From Anaeramoeba flamelloides (lineage: Eukaryota > Metamonada > Anaeramoebidae), in assembly GCA_027625915.1 (NCBI GenBank), contig JANTQA010000029.1, forward strand, positions 3,038,001-3,102,000: a stretch of DNA of 64,000 nucleotides, given 5' to 3'. Shown one piece after another: positions 25,001 to 35,279 of this stretch. A program made the translations under genes and the position numbers. How positions within the stretch are numbered: position 1 is the stretch's first letter; each line of letters opens with the position of its first letter. The notes beneath the pieces were generated by a model. That model saw nothing but the letters and a program-made list of their open reading frames with translations, was not told the DNA's origin and searched no databases.

Positions 25001-27544
25001 ATAACTACATATAAGAAAGTGATTAGAGTTCTAAAAAAATTTAAGATAGTGTTGTAGTTGCCGTGGAAAGATTTTGAGAATTGATAGTATGATTAGGCAA
25101 AGTTTAAAAATTTTCTGATCTTCTTATTTCCAATTCTAACAAAGTAAAATAAGAAGTCTTTTACTAAATAAAATTGTCTTTAAATATTATATATAAAGTT
25201 ATTTTTGAAGAGTTCGAAATTTTTATTTACGACGTATTTTAATTGATAACAGCGAGATTTGTGAGTGTCTCAATTTCAAGCCAATTGAATGCATATTTTG
25301 TTACCATGAACCAAAATACTTGTTCAATAAAAACTCAAAAAAAGTGCTTGATAATTTGGGGAATGTTTGGAAAAGGAATAAATTCCATTTCTTTGTTAGA
25401 TTCAATGACTATTTCCAAATTTTATTTTTTTTTCTTTTTGAAAAAAACCAATCTCATTTTCAAAAAAAATATGTTTGGTATTTTTTTACGAGAAAAAAAA
25501 GTAGTAAGAGACCATTTATAAAAGATTTTGAAAGTTGAAAAAAAATAAATTATAATTTTTCGAAAAAAAAAAAAAATAAAAACATTTTTTTTTACTGTGT
25601 CAAGTCAAGAAATTTTAGAGGAATGTTCAAAATCATTCACAGTTAAGAACGCCAGGTGCATGCAGGTTTTTAAGTTTGATCGTTTTCGAGAATTGGCTGA
25701 CAAATGGGGAATAAAAGAGGAAATAGATCTCATTGAAAAGATGAACGATCTAGTTTGTCTCTGTAAAATTTAAACCAAGTTTTGTCTCCAATGATGAAAA
25801 TGCAAAATTAAACTTCAATGTTTTCAATAATCTATTGGTAGGGAGAAAAAGATCCTTTGAAGAACAAGCTCTTTAAAGTACCATTAAAAAACAACAAAGT
25901 ATCTTTTTTGAGGTTAAATTTGTTTGTTTTGTTTTTTGTTTCGATGAGTTAGATCCTGAGTTCCAAAAATAAATCGCGTTTCATATTGTTTCATCAGCCC
26001 AACAATCACCTTGTTTTAATTCCACGTTTTGGATCCCCTTCTAGACTCAAAATAATGATATTGTTCTGGTGCTAAGATTATATTGAGGAGTTCGAAGAAC
26101 GACGATGGATATCATTTTATATCACTTCGAAAATTATCATTTTTTTCGTTCTTCCATGCCAAACTCAGATTATAATAAGGAGATTGTTTCCAAATCAAAA
26201 CAATAAACACAGATATTTTTTTTAGATTTGATAATCGGTAGGCTATTTTTTTCTTTTTGATCATGAAAAAAATTTTTACTTGAGATTTTTAATTTCGACA
26301 AAATTTCCAAAAGAATAAAAAATTTAATTACTGTGTTTTATTGTTTAAAAAAATGTTTTGTGATTTTTATCACATTGTCCGATTTTTTTTGAAATTGTAC
26401 GTACCTCATTTTTACAAAAAAAAAATACAATTTTTTTTCATGTTTTTGGAAAAATATTTCAATCAACATATTTTGAAATAAATACATAGGCATTGATTCA
26501 ATCAGTCTTAATATCCCCTTAATTTATTATCATCAATTTACAAATCGAATCACTTTCAAAGAGAATATTATTTGAAATATAAAAAAAAATCCCCACCTTT
26601 TTGGAAATACCTTATTTTGAAATTTATGAAAAATATTATTCCGATATCATTTAACACATAAATAACCAAAAGAAAAAATTTTCGTATTAAATAAATTAAT
26701 GAAGAAATAATAATAAATTGGGCATTTAAATAATATTTTGAATTAATACATTCTAGACAAATTAATTTTTCTTTTCGAAAAAACAGTTCTCATAAAGTAA
26801 AGCTGTTTCAAAGAAATTCAATATTTTGAAAAAAAAAAATTTAATATAAATCCAAATTTGGATATTTTTTTAATTTAAGAAAATGATCTCAATATATTAA
26901 TCTTATTTTCTATTTATCTTCTTATATTTTTATTTTTTTTTCAAATCTTTACTGCTTTATTAATAGAAAATCAAATACCTACCACTGCACAATTTTTAAG
27001 GAACGATCCAACTAAAATTATTGCTGGTTATACTTCACCCGTTGCTGTTTTATTTGATGTTGAAACTTCAAAAATAATTAGTTCATTTACTCATACACGG
27101 AATAATTGGTTGAAAAGCGGAACTAATTTTAAAAATTTAAATCACATGATCGATTTAAATGATCCAAAGCAAATACAACAGGTTGATTATGAATCCCAAA
27201 TTAATTCTATTGCTTCACATCCATTAACTTCCTTAATTGTGGCAGGTTGTGAAGATAAAACCGTCCAAATTTACGATTTAAATTCGGGGAAATGTATAAG
27301 AAACTTTGTGTCACATTTAGATTCCGTTACATCTGTAGATATTGAACCATCAGGGTTGACTTTTGCCACGGCCTCTCATGATTATTTAGTTAAATTCTGG
27401 GATTTCTCAACAAATAAATGTTTACAGCAAATTAAAGTTTGCAAAAAAAAAGATGATGAATCAATTCATACTCTTGCTTTTCACCAGAAATCTCGTTTAA
27501 TGGCTATTGGTTGCGCGGATTCTAGTATTAATATTTTTAATTAA
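16016..27544 (+). CDS. STRN: Striatin-family STRIPAK scaffold, six exons
   Basis: The exons are 16016-16251, 16458-16519, 16677-16719, 16829-17279, 21839-22475 and 26967-27544. All junctions are GT-AG and phase-consistent, giving 2007 nt and 668 residues. The N-terminus (YTLDGLFSYLSEEFQKYEQD, then a heptad region) matches the striatin coiled coil that contacts PP2A A subunit. A Lys/Glu/Asn-rich linker follows. The C-terminal part (about 270-668) is the WD40 propeller, with landmarks GHFDGVRSVSWHSEKPIL, EDCTVKLW, FRGHTGPVFKV, SADATIKLWD, HPLTSLIVAGCEDKTVQIYD and ESIHTLAFH in the order seen in animal striatin. Striatin is the regulatory B''' subunit of PP2A in STRIPAK, holding GCKIII kinases, Mob4 and STRIP. 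Introns 4 (4559 bp) and 5 (4491 bp) are giant, and the gene covers 11.5 kb for a 2 kb message. Splice sites need transcript support. Confidence 0.9.
19339..19444. repeat. Hairpin with arms of about 28 bp
   Basis: The arms 19339-19366 (TATCTAGAATAAAATAGGAT..) and 19416-19444 are reverse complements except for one extra base and one mismatch, with a loop of about 50 bases. It lies deep in the striatin intron. It could be a short palindromic element remnant or an intronic RNA stem. No further copy was noticed in the window. Confidence 0.7.
20160..21120. repeat. Pair of direct repeats of about 150-230 bp, 680 bp apart
   Basis: The block 20217-20360 and the block 20895-21065 share, in order, TTATTGGATT/TATTGTTAAGG, TAGAGAATTTTGAAGTG, TAAATTTG.(A/C)C(T/C)TCTAATTCAAAGAGTGA, ATAGA.ACAGTCAT.AGAAG and TTTAGTTTTCTAAAA. 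Both continue into an A-rich GAAGAA/AATAAA stretch. The middle (20400-20850) holds only a small unlikely frame. This may be a local duplication or the ends of a collapsed element; no coding core is visible. Confidence 0.65.
21237..21835 (-). pseudogene. Antisense gene remnant inside striatin intron 4
   Basis: On the minus strand, three consecutive frame-shifted blocks read like one protein. The first (21830-21745) begins FDFYYGCILLRLYN and runs into QEQKFKELER. The second (21760-21464) includes DRFQNYKNVYDYLFF, DEMYSDLLNLPILIF and DGKKEWIPKYDQTVTKP. The third (21455-21237) includes DVKDMKKIEKR, DFNIVYNQNTDELLRK and EYFLVNMIQYVLSGKGIETK, then TGA. The first two join across a one-base frame change; the last two are separated by about 10-30 bases with stops. 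Composition is balanced and unlike random AT-rich frames. The right end abuts the striatin acceptor. Family unknown. It is either a decayed insertion or a gene with unusual splicing. Confidence 0.45.
22985..23425. repeat. Dispersed repeat, direct partner at 60385-60835
   Basis: Shares with 60385-60835 the ordered blocks CATTTTAATAAATATGAGAG-like, CTAGTATAAT, AATAAAAATCATTTATTT.TTGAT and AAAGATTTATTGGA.GTGTTTGTTTGATTTG followed by ATAATTATTTATTTT. Similarity is strong in the last block and weaker between blocks. No coding capacity. Confidence 0.65.
24630..24851 (-). CDS. Unsupported small frame, possible gene fragment (73 aa)
   Basis: ATG-initiated minus-strand frame beginning MMVNDFGYLN, with a mixed central part (SPTFLEIAWAKKFKI) and a C-terminus running through a poly-A/T tract. 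It lies within striatin intron 5. The central composition is protein-like, but nothing matches a family I know and it is preceded directly by a stop. It may be a decayed fragment or chance. Confidence 0.15.
   Translation of the reverse strand: MMVNDFGYLNNITMIEFNQNIFKSISPTFLEIAWAKKFKITLYKRKKNFFDTKNFIKRLFNNVFFFFLTRVVE
24955..26215. repeat. 1.25 kb dispersed element, copy A, with a coding remnant
   Basis: Aligns by eye over its whole length with 40710-41985. Shared blocks in order are AGAAAGTGATT, GTTGT.G.AAGATTTTGAGAATT-like, TTAGGCAAAGTTT, the ACGACGT.TTTTAA block, ACCAATCTCATTTT, AGAGGAATGTTCAAAATCATTCA, TTTCAATGTTTTCAAT, TTTTGGATCCCCTTC.AGACTCAAAAT and GATTGTTTCCAAA. Inverted fragments lie at 44040-44255 and 55680-56095. 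A frame at about 25597-25771 stays open for about 56 codons; the end of the same reading frame is recognisable in the inverted arm at 42280-42095. No transposase was recognised. Confidence 0.75.
25597..25771 (+). pseudogene. Coding remnant carried by the 1.25 kb repeat
   Basis: An open frame ending in TAA reads ..SSQEILEECSKSFTVKNAR, then CMQVFKFDRFRELADKWGIK and EEIDLIEKMNDLVCLCKI. The same ending (KKWGIKEEIDLMES.., ..DLVCLCKI) is read on the minus strand at 42175-42093 in the second copy. The F-REL-ADKWGI stretch resembles the helical C-terminal part of BTB/POZ domains, but this is a weak guess. There is no start and no complete domain, so it is best seen as an exon fragment caught in or giving rise to the repeat. 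Confidence 0.4.
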
Positions 27545-27689
27545 TTTTTTAAATTCAAGTAGTAAAATAAAGGGTCTATTAAAATATATCATTTTTAAAT
27601 TTAAATCATGAGAAAAGTTTTTTTGGGTTTGTATAAAAATTCAGATATTTGTAAATTCTCGGCATTTGTATACAATTTTTTTTTTTTTT

Positions 27690-27960
27690 TTATACGATCA
27701 GATTTCAAAATGAAAAATAATGTTTGAGTAAAGCATGACACTTTATTTGTTATTATTTATTTTTATTCTTGATATAAAATGGCTGATATTTCTTAGCAAA
27801 TGTATTCTATTTTTAATTTTCCATGATTTTTCTGAAAAAAAATGGTCTTTGTGGAAATCAAAACCTAAGGAATGTGTTTTATAGTACAATTACCGTCCTG
27901 AAAAAATCTACAAATATCAAAAATCTACAAATGTTGATTGAAATAAGCACCAGCTTTTTT
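27690..27960. repeat. Dispersed repeat, direct partner at 36385-36625
   Basis: Shared blocks with 36385-36625 include GTTTGA..GTA..GCA, CACTTTATT, TTATTTTTA, TTGGCTGATATTT-like, GGAAATCAAA and TCTACAAATGT/TCCAAATGTCAA. Divergence is considerable, so it looks old. Non-coding. Confidence 0.5.
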
Positions 27961-28019
27961 TTTTATTTTATTCTTTCTGATTTTTAGATTATTGTAATTT
28001 TCTTTTTGTTTTTTTTTGG

Positions 28020-28450
28020 TATCTTATTAAATTTCAAAAATGGTCAAATTGAAATTTTTCATATTTTTGAAGAGTTTGTTTATTATTATCATTGGTATGA
28101 AAGTTTTTAATGTTTTTTTATAGTTGTGGGAGGAAAAAGCAAAATGATTATTTTGCGATTGGTAGTATTTTATTACTAAATTGTAGAAAATCCAAAATTT
28201 TGAAATCATCAATACTAAATATTTTTAAAAATTTAATTCTAAACTCAATTTTCACCAGAAAATTTTAAGTGGAAATATTTTCACCTTAAAACAAGTTGTA
28301 AAAGTCGAATTGGTCTCTTAGTTCTATTTTTTTTTCAAAATATCGAGCAAAATTTTCTAACATGCCATCCAAACCTCCCAAACTTACTCTTCAAAATTTT
28401 AACATTCTCTAGCCTGCCCAAACAAACTTGTAAAGGGGTTTAAATACCTA
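28020..28450. repeat. Dispersed repeat, inverted partner at 43241-43670
   Basis: Reverse complement of 43241-43670 by eye. Shared blocks are AAATTTCAAAAATGGTCAAATTG-like, GTAGTATTTTATTACT, TGTAGAAAATCCAAAA, GAAATCATCAATACTAAATAT, AAGTGGAA.T.TT..CC, and a C-rich segment (CATCCAAACC.CCC, TAGCCTGCCCAAAC). The C-rich segment is unusual for this AT-rich window. No ORF of note. Confidence 0.75.
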
Positions 28451-29656
28451 CAGTTTATATATTTCAATGAAAAAATATACCACACCCATTTTAATATTTA
28501 CAAATAGTTATAAGTTACTTATTTCTCTTTAAAATTATGAAAATATGATCTTACTTTTTTTATTAAAATTTAATAATTCTGAAAATCACAGATATTTCAA
28601 AAAAATAATTTTTCAGACTTTGTAATTCACGCGTTTAACTATACTCAATTAGGGTTTTACATTTGATAAATTAAATAAATTTGCGATTTGAACTTGTATC
28701 CTGAAAAATAATTTATTAAAAAAGTGCCTATCAATTATCTAAATCATCACCAAAAAAAAAAAACAAGAGGATAAAAGGTGGCTCAAACTGTGAGGGTTTT
28801 GACTCAAATTTCCTTTAAATCGGTCAAAAACAGTTATCTTCTTCTGATCGGGGGTGGTTTGATGAACACAGTTACCTTGTGTTGAGATTTATTTTTCAAA
28901 AACTTGGTAACATAATATGGTAGGTAAAAATTAAAAAATATAAATCAATAATTTATATTTTTAAATGGAAACTAATTGACAAACTAAAAAAAAATGTTTA
29001 TTTTTCAATAAGTTGCAAGGCACTGAATAACTTTTCTTGGCATTTAAAACTTCATAATCGAAAAAAATTCTTCTTTTTTTTTTCTTTTTCAAGTCCAAAT
29101 TATTTTTTTTTTTATTTCTTCACTCAAAAAGAAAGGTATTCTTCTTTTAAAAATCAACCAATTGAATGGTTCCAGCCTTTTTGAAAAATATCATAATCCA
29201 ACTTTATAAAACTTTTCTCAAGTTTTTTTTTTTTTAAAAATTCTTCATTATTCATGAAAAGGAAATAAAGTTTTATTTTAGAGACAAATTTTAATTATAT
29301 CAACCACTTTATTTAGAATTCACAAAATTTTTTATCCTAATTTTGATTATCAGTTAGAATTCAAAAAAAAATGTTTTTTTTTTTTTGTTTAAAAGTCAAA
29401 TTCAAGCAATTTCTAAAAAACATCTCGGTTTAATTGTTTGATTTGTAGAATAATCAGATTTTACTTTTTTAATTTGTTATTTTCATTCTATTAAAAAAAA
29501 AAAATACATCTAAAAATTCAAATTAAACATCTCAAAAATATCCCAATTCTGGTAATTTATTTAATTTATTTATTGATATAAGTACGAATAAATAGAATGG
29601 TGTTTGTTATAATTTAATCTCTACTTATATTAAAGCAAAGAATGCAAGGTTTGAAT

Positions 29657-32600
29657 TTAATCTTCAATCAAATGTTCACAAATGGTTTTCGAAGTATCGC
29701 CGATTTGGTGGATGTTTTTTGGTGTTATTGACATAAGATCAAAGGCAAAGGCAATTTTTGAATTTAAAAAGGATTCTATTACATTTCGTTTATTTTTAGG
29801 TGAATAATGCGTTAATAATAGCCAATGTGCTTCCATTTGTTGGAAAATTTCGATAGTTTCAAATATTGTTGTATGATATTTTTTTTTCAAGTTTTTATCT
29901 GAGGAAAGAAAGGCAGTTTCGTGAATTAATATCTCAGCGCCTTTCCCGAGTTTAATTAATTCTTGGCTTGGTTTACAATCGCCTGAATAAACTATCTTCA
30001 TTCCGTTTCTAATCAGGACGATTGCGTGTGCCTCAACACAGTGTATTACTGGTATTTGTATAATCTTTTGAAAATGGTCTGACAATGATTTAAATTTTGG
30101 TAAATTTTGGAAATTATTGTTGCAATATTGATCAAATTGTTGGTGTGTATAGATTTTACAAAATTCAAGATCTTGTGAAATATAATTGATCCCCTTTATT
30201 AAAAATTTTAATTGTGATGGCCCAACAATCAATGGTTCTTGATAATTCTCCAAAGATCCAAATTTTAATTTATAAACTTTTTCTCGCATGTGCAATAATT
30301 TCAATAAACCGTGGCAATGGTCACCATGTATATGGCTAATCCAAATAAAATTTAGATTCAGTAATATCTCACTAATCTTCTGTTTATAAAAGACCATCAA
30401 TTGTCCAAACGAGCCTTCCCCGCAATCTAATAAAATGTTAAAATCCTCTGTAACCCTTATAAATATACCAGGTGTGTTTCTATATTTTGATTGTGATCCC
30501 CCACCTGTGCCTAAAAATAAAATCTGTATAAATAAATTTTCCATTTCATTTTTTGTAAAAGTATTTTTAATATTTATCTCATTCTTTTTCGTGTCGGTGG
30601 TATTGTTGGTGGTGTTGTTTTTGGTATTATTGCTGCTGTGGTTATTGTTATTATTGTTGTTGTTTATTATCCTTTCATCTTCATCTTCTTTATTATTAAG
30701 CATAATGTTATTTTGGTTCAGTTTTAAACTTAATTTTTTTAAATTGTTTTTCTCTTTATTAATTCTTTCTGTTATTTTTTTTTTCAAAGATAAATCAAAG
30801 CCAAATAATTTCATTGGAACCAAATGAAATTTCATTTGATTTGTACCAAAATGATATTTATCATTAAATGTTATTTTTAATTGTTTTTTTTTCTTTTCGT
30901 TAAAATTTTCAATATATTGCGGATCTTTTAAAAATAATTCATTTTCTTGAAAATTGATTGGAAATAGATTTGAGTTTATTAAATTACATTTAGAAAGATA
31001 AAAAAAGGAACTATGGAATGGAATATTAAATGGAAGAGAAAAGTTATTTTGTTGTTTATATAAAAATATGTGTTGGGTTTGTGGTCCAAATTTTATAACC
31101 CATTTTTGAAAACGTTCATCTGAAAGAATTTCATCATTTATCCAATAAAAAATGCTATATAATTGCTTTTTTTGAGTGTTATTATTTTCTGTTATTTGAT
31201 AATCATTGAATTCATCAGAGTGTATTAGACTATTTAGAAATGATTTATTTGGTAAATCAATTATAAGAAATGAAATGTTGATATTTGGGGAAATGATGTC
31301 TTCTGGTTTAATTATTTCACCGTTCAGCAATGTTACGGGCTTCCCTTTTGATAATTGGGCTATATTGTATTATAATATGGATATTTAATAAGAATGGAAT
31401 AATCATAAGAAAATTATTTGTAAATTTCACTGTAATTTATCGGTGAATACTTTCTTTTCATTTGGCATATTAGGTAGAATCATCAATTTAATTGTATAGT
31501 TAAGAAATGTGGCATTCGGTGTTTTGGGTAGATTATCACGAATTTGTTTTTTTTTTTTTTTTTTTTTTTTTTTTCATTAATTGTAAGTGAAAACGTAATT
31601 TTATAAAATACTGATGAAAGTATCGTTGCGATCTAAAACAAGCAAATATTGATTTAATTTTTTAAAAATTTGAATTTTTTTGGAAATGGGAATCATTTAA
31701 ATTATTTTTTATTGCCGTTGTGGAAAAAAAGTTCAACATGGTTTTTCATTGGGAACATTAATAGAACCTAAAAACGAAAAGTAAAACCAATTAAAAGAAG
31801 AAACCAATTAACTTTTAATAATAATCCATTATATTATTTTCAATCAAACCAACAAACACAATTTAAGTCTACTTTTATATCGAAATTGTTTGAGTGGTTT
31901 TGGAGATCGCAAAAATAATCGAATTTTTTCTACAAATTTTTAATAAAATATCAATCAAAGAAAAACCCATACCAAAAGATAGTATTAAAAAAAAACTGTT
32001 ATTGTGTTGAATCCTTCATTTTGTCTTTATTTATTTTTTTATTTTTTTATTAATTAGATCTTCCTTTTCATTTTCTGGTTCTATTAATGTTACCAATTTA
32101 AAACCATCTTGACTTTTTTTCCCTGTTTTTTCACTTTTTTTCCAGAACGGTTAATTGTATTTTTTGTCTTTGAGATCAGTTTTTTTTTTTTATGTTATAG
32201 GGATTTTAGTCAATTAAGATCTTTTGAAACTTTTTTATGTTTATTTGAATTTCCAAAATTAAGATTGACGTGAAACTTTTTGTTATAATTATTTGCATTT
32301 TTGTTCTTGAAATAATGCGATTTTTTTTTCATTTTATTTTTTTATTGTGAATTTTGAAAACATAAACCCCTTAAATCTTTACTTTAATTTCTTTTTATTA
32401 TTTTCAACCAAATCAAGTTCACCTCTGCAGCATCGTTTTTACAGAGAAAGGCACCGTTTGGGTGTGCGGTGAATTCATGGTAAATAAATCTCACTTGAGA
32501 ATTGAAAATGAAAAGCAATCGGAAAATTGTAACCTTTAGACTTCAAATTCCAATAGCAAAGCCTTTTAATGATCTTTCAGAAAAACAATATTTAAATTTC

Positions 32601-33345
32601 TTGAATTGAGTTGTCTGAATAGAGTCAGAGGAATACAATATTGTTACAATATTGCAAATTTACTTTTCATGGAATCAAAAAAATCAAAAAAGAACAAAAA
32701 GAAATTTGACAAACCAAATTGCTCATTCTTCTTGACACCAAGTTTTTTAGCTTTAACAATATTAAACTTCCCCTTTAATTCCTTTATTCTTACCAAATAA
32801 GCCAAAGAAATTTGATAAGGTTTTGAACAAGATTTTAAGGAGTTATACAATTGTTGCAATTCTGTTGTCTTTTCAAAATCATAAGCATCAAAATTGGAAC
32901 ACACTGTTTGATTTACAGATTCTTCGTTTTGTTCCTGATTGGTAATTGCAATTGTATCAATAGAAAATGCTTTGTCTTTAAATGCGTCTTTTGTGGTGTA
33001 GTGCTCAAACGTTTGATATTTGGAGTTAAATTGCGGAGTAACTGTACTAACAATTTTGATTAAGTGTGAGGTGTCTTGTGGGCCATGAACAAGAAACTTT
33101 TTGTTACTACTTTTTGTCTTGTAAGCGAGACTTGTGAAGAAATTACACAAGCCAAAACCACACTCTCCATTCACCCGAGTAAGAAAAACACGATTCAAAG
33201 CTGAAAATTTTATTTCATTATCTATCATCAACCGATAAGTCCCCTCTGAGCAATTAAATAAATACCTATTTTTGTTAACGCATAAGAGAAGTGAAGAAGT
33301 TGTAATTTCATTACAATTACCAAGAATTTGTATAAAAAACTGCAT
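29657..33345 (-). CDS. ELAC2: tRNase Z, long form (ELAC2-like), two exons
   Basis: Exons 33345-32715 and 31359-29657 join across a 1355 bp GT-AG intron (split codon, phase 1), giving 777 residues. The first exon is the degenerate N-terminal beta-lactamase half typical of long tRNase Z (NRYLFNCSEGTYRLM, LNRVFLTRVN, GPQDTSHLIK, VRIKELKGKFNIVKAKKLGV). It continues across the junction with a SKGKPVTL-type segment. The C-terminal half is catalytic: FLGTGGGSQSKYRNTPG, LLDCGEGSFGQL, SHIHGDHCHGLL (HxHxDH at about 553-558), YSGDCKPS, HETAF and LLLTHYSPK. It removes the 3' trailer of pre-tRNA in nucleus and/or mitochondria-type organelles. A poly-Asn linker (about 440-470) precedes the catalytic half. 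I chose ATG 33345; upstream codons are non-ATG. A mitochondrial presequence is not obvious. Confidence 0.92.
31360..32714 (-). other. Intron of the tRNase Z gene (1355 bp)
   Basis: Donor GTTTGTC after ..CAATTTG at 32715 and acceptor ATATAG before 31359, read on the minus strand. The exon sequences across it match the continuous N-to-C linker of the family. It is of intermediate size between the short introns and the giant ones. It includes a 28-base T run on the plus strand (31547-31574). No repeat with a second copy was identified in it. Confidence 0.8.
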
Positions 33346-35051
33346 TAGAAAGTGTTTGAAAAAAATGAGCACAATTCAAAGTAAGTTATTACAAATTGTT
33401 ATATTATCGAAATAAGCATGGGGGATGTTTCATTCGAAGATGAGTTCTACTCAGTAAGTGTCGTACAAATGAAATAAACTGAAATTTCTTTTTTTAATAT
33501 TTATTTTGAAAAATGACGTTTGCAAGTTATTCCAAATCTATGAAGAAATTTATTATACAAATCGAAGGTTTAATTTTACTGAAAGAAGGAAAATAGATTA
33601 TCTTGTATAAAGTAGAAGTCCAGATTTGTTACATTTTTTGAAAGATTAGTTTGTGTATTTAATTATTCTTTCCGGTTATTTTCAAATTAATAAATGTAAA
33701 TTTTTATTTTAATTTCAAAAATGAATATTAATTATGACTTCTACAATCAAATTAGCAGAGTAAAAATTTAATCTTAGAGCTCAATAAGGAAGTTTATATT
33801 ATTGTCTAAAAATATCATTTCCAAAGATTGATTACAGATCTTTGGATTATCTTGCGACAGAAAAACAAGAAAAATATTTTGGAATGTGAACTAAAAATTT
33901 TCATTTTTGAATAGGAAAATAATAGTATTCGAAATTAGCTTTTACAGGTGTTGGTAATTTAAATAGGATCAAATCATATCACTTTTTTATCATTTTTCAA
34001 TGTTGAAATCAAACTTTCGTTTCCGACTATTCTTTAATACAAAATTGTTCCAAATATAATAAAAAATAACCAACCAAATCAATAGGGATCCTCAATTACA
34101 ATTTATTTCTTTGAAAGCTTCTCTTTATTACAAACTGGAAAAGGTAGTGAAAATTTATCTCTTTTAATCATCATATCTCAGTAGATATTGAAAAATTACT
34201 TTCATGTAGCATTCTTAATTTACTCAAAATTTACCATAAAAACAGATCAAATTGATATGTAGAGAATACAAATTACAATTAATTTCTTGGGAACATTGTT
34301 GAAGCCAAAAAAAAAAATGAAGTGAAATTTTTTCTGTTTATTCCAAAAATATCAACAAAACTTTTTTTGTTTAAAATTTCTACTTGTTAAATATTAACCC
34401 CTTAAAACTTTAAAACCATTCAAAAAGGTTTTGTGTCTTTTTCTTCGGATTCAGTCTTTTTTCTTGGGTTAAAAGGATTTCTGATTGCAATAATTTATTT
34501 GAGTTCGCAAATTGTAATGAAAAAGTCGACAAATAATTAAAAAATTGACAAATTATTCCCTTTTTGAATAACAAAAAAAACTTTTTTTCTTTGTATGTAC
34601 ACGAGTTGTCTTGAAAAAAGAAGTGTAATAATACATTTCTATCCATAACCAAAATTTATTTCAGAATTCTATTTGCAGTGAAAAAAAAAACACAATTACA
34701 TAGCAGTTCCAATTTTTTTTCCTTTAAAAAGTTACAAGAGTTCTTCTAAAATTGCAGAATGAAAACAAAAATCCAAAACACCACATAAAAAAGGAAATTT
34801 GAAATTGTTGTTATGTGCTTGATTTAATTTAAAAATTCTCTTTAGTTTCTTGTAAAAAAGAAAAGTTGAGTATAAAATTGATTCTCGAGTTACAGTGATT
34901 TAAACATGGGTAGTAAGTTATTTAAATTCTGGACTGTAAGCACTTGAGAAATTGTTCTTAGGATTTCATTTTTTTTGCTTTTCTTGATCTTAATAATTCC
35001 TTTTTTAAAAACAAATAAAAAGACTTTTCTTTATTTAACAATAAATAAAAC
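33346..35051. other. Divergent promoter region between tRNase Z and eS26
   Basis: A 1.7 kb spacer between two 5' ends. A minus-strand frame (34652-34410) encodes an 80-residue Phe/Lys-rich string with no recognised domain and is probably chance. Ahead of eS26, at about 34906-34920, lies a GGGTAGTAAG that could be a leader-intron donor. No promoter motif could be assigned. Confidence 0.5.
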
Positions 35052-35247
35052 ATGACTAAAAAAAGAAGAAATAATGGACGTGGAAAAAAAGGACGTGGTC
35101 ACACAAAATTTGTAAGATGTGACAATTGTTATAGAGCTGTCCCAAAAGACAAAGCTATCAAAAGATTCAATGTTCAAAATATTGTTGATAATACCTCCAT
35201 TCGAGATATCTCTAACTCAAGTGTTTATGTTGGTAGGTTATCTTTTC

Positions 35248-35279
<32 letters not shown>

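Larger units (their letters stand above)
22476..26966 (+). other. Giant intron 5 of the striatin gene (4491 bp)
   Basis: It starts GTAAAT immediately followed by a run of about 25 T, and ends TTAATAG before 26967; it interrupts a codon after its first base on both sides. It contains a repeat shared with 60385-60835 (22985-23425), a minus-strand small frame (24630-24851) and a copy of the 1.25 kb family (24955-26215). No sense exon was found. Reading the flanking exons without this intron would split the WD40 domain between blades. Confidence 0.75.
27545..29656. other. Convergent intergenic region between striatin and tRNase Z
   Basis: A 2.1 kb spacer between two gene 3' ends. It holds two dispersed repeats (27690-27960 and 28020-28450) and long T/A tracts. 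The frame 28027-28212 (-) lies entirely inside a repeat and is not counted as a gene. No other feature is supported. Confidence 0.6.

Noticed and set aside
30435-30827. 130-residue plus-strand frame
   Set aside because: It lies antisense to the tRNase Z linker and catalytic start, and reads the complement of poly-Asn and Lys codons as Leu, Val and Phe.
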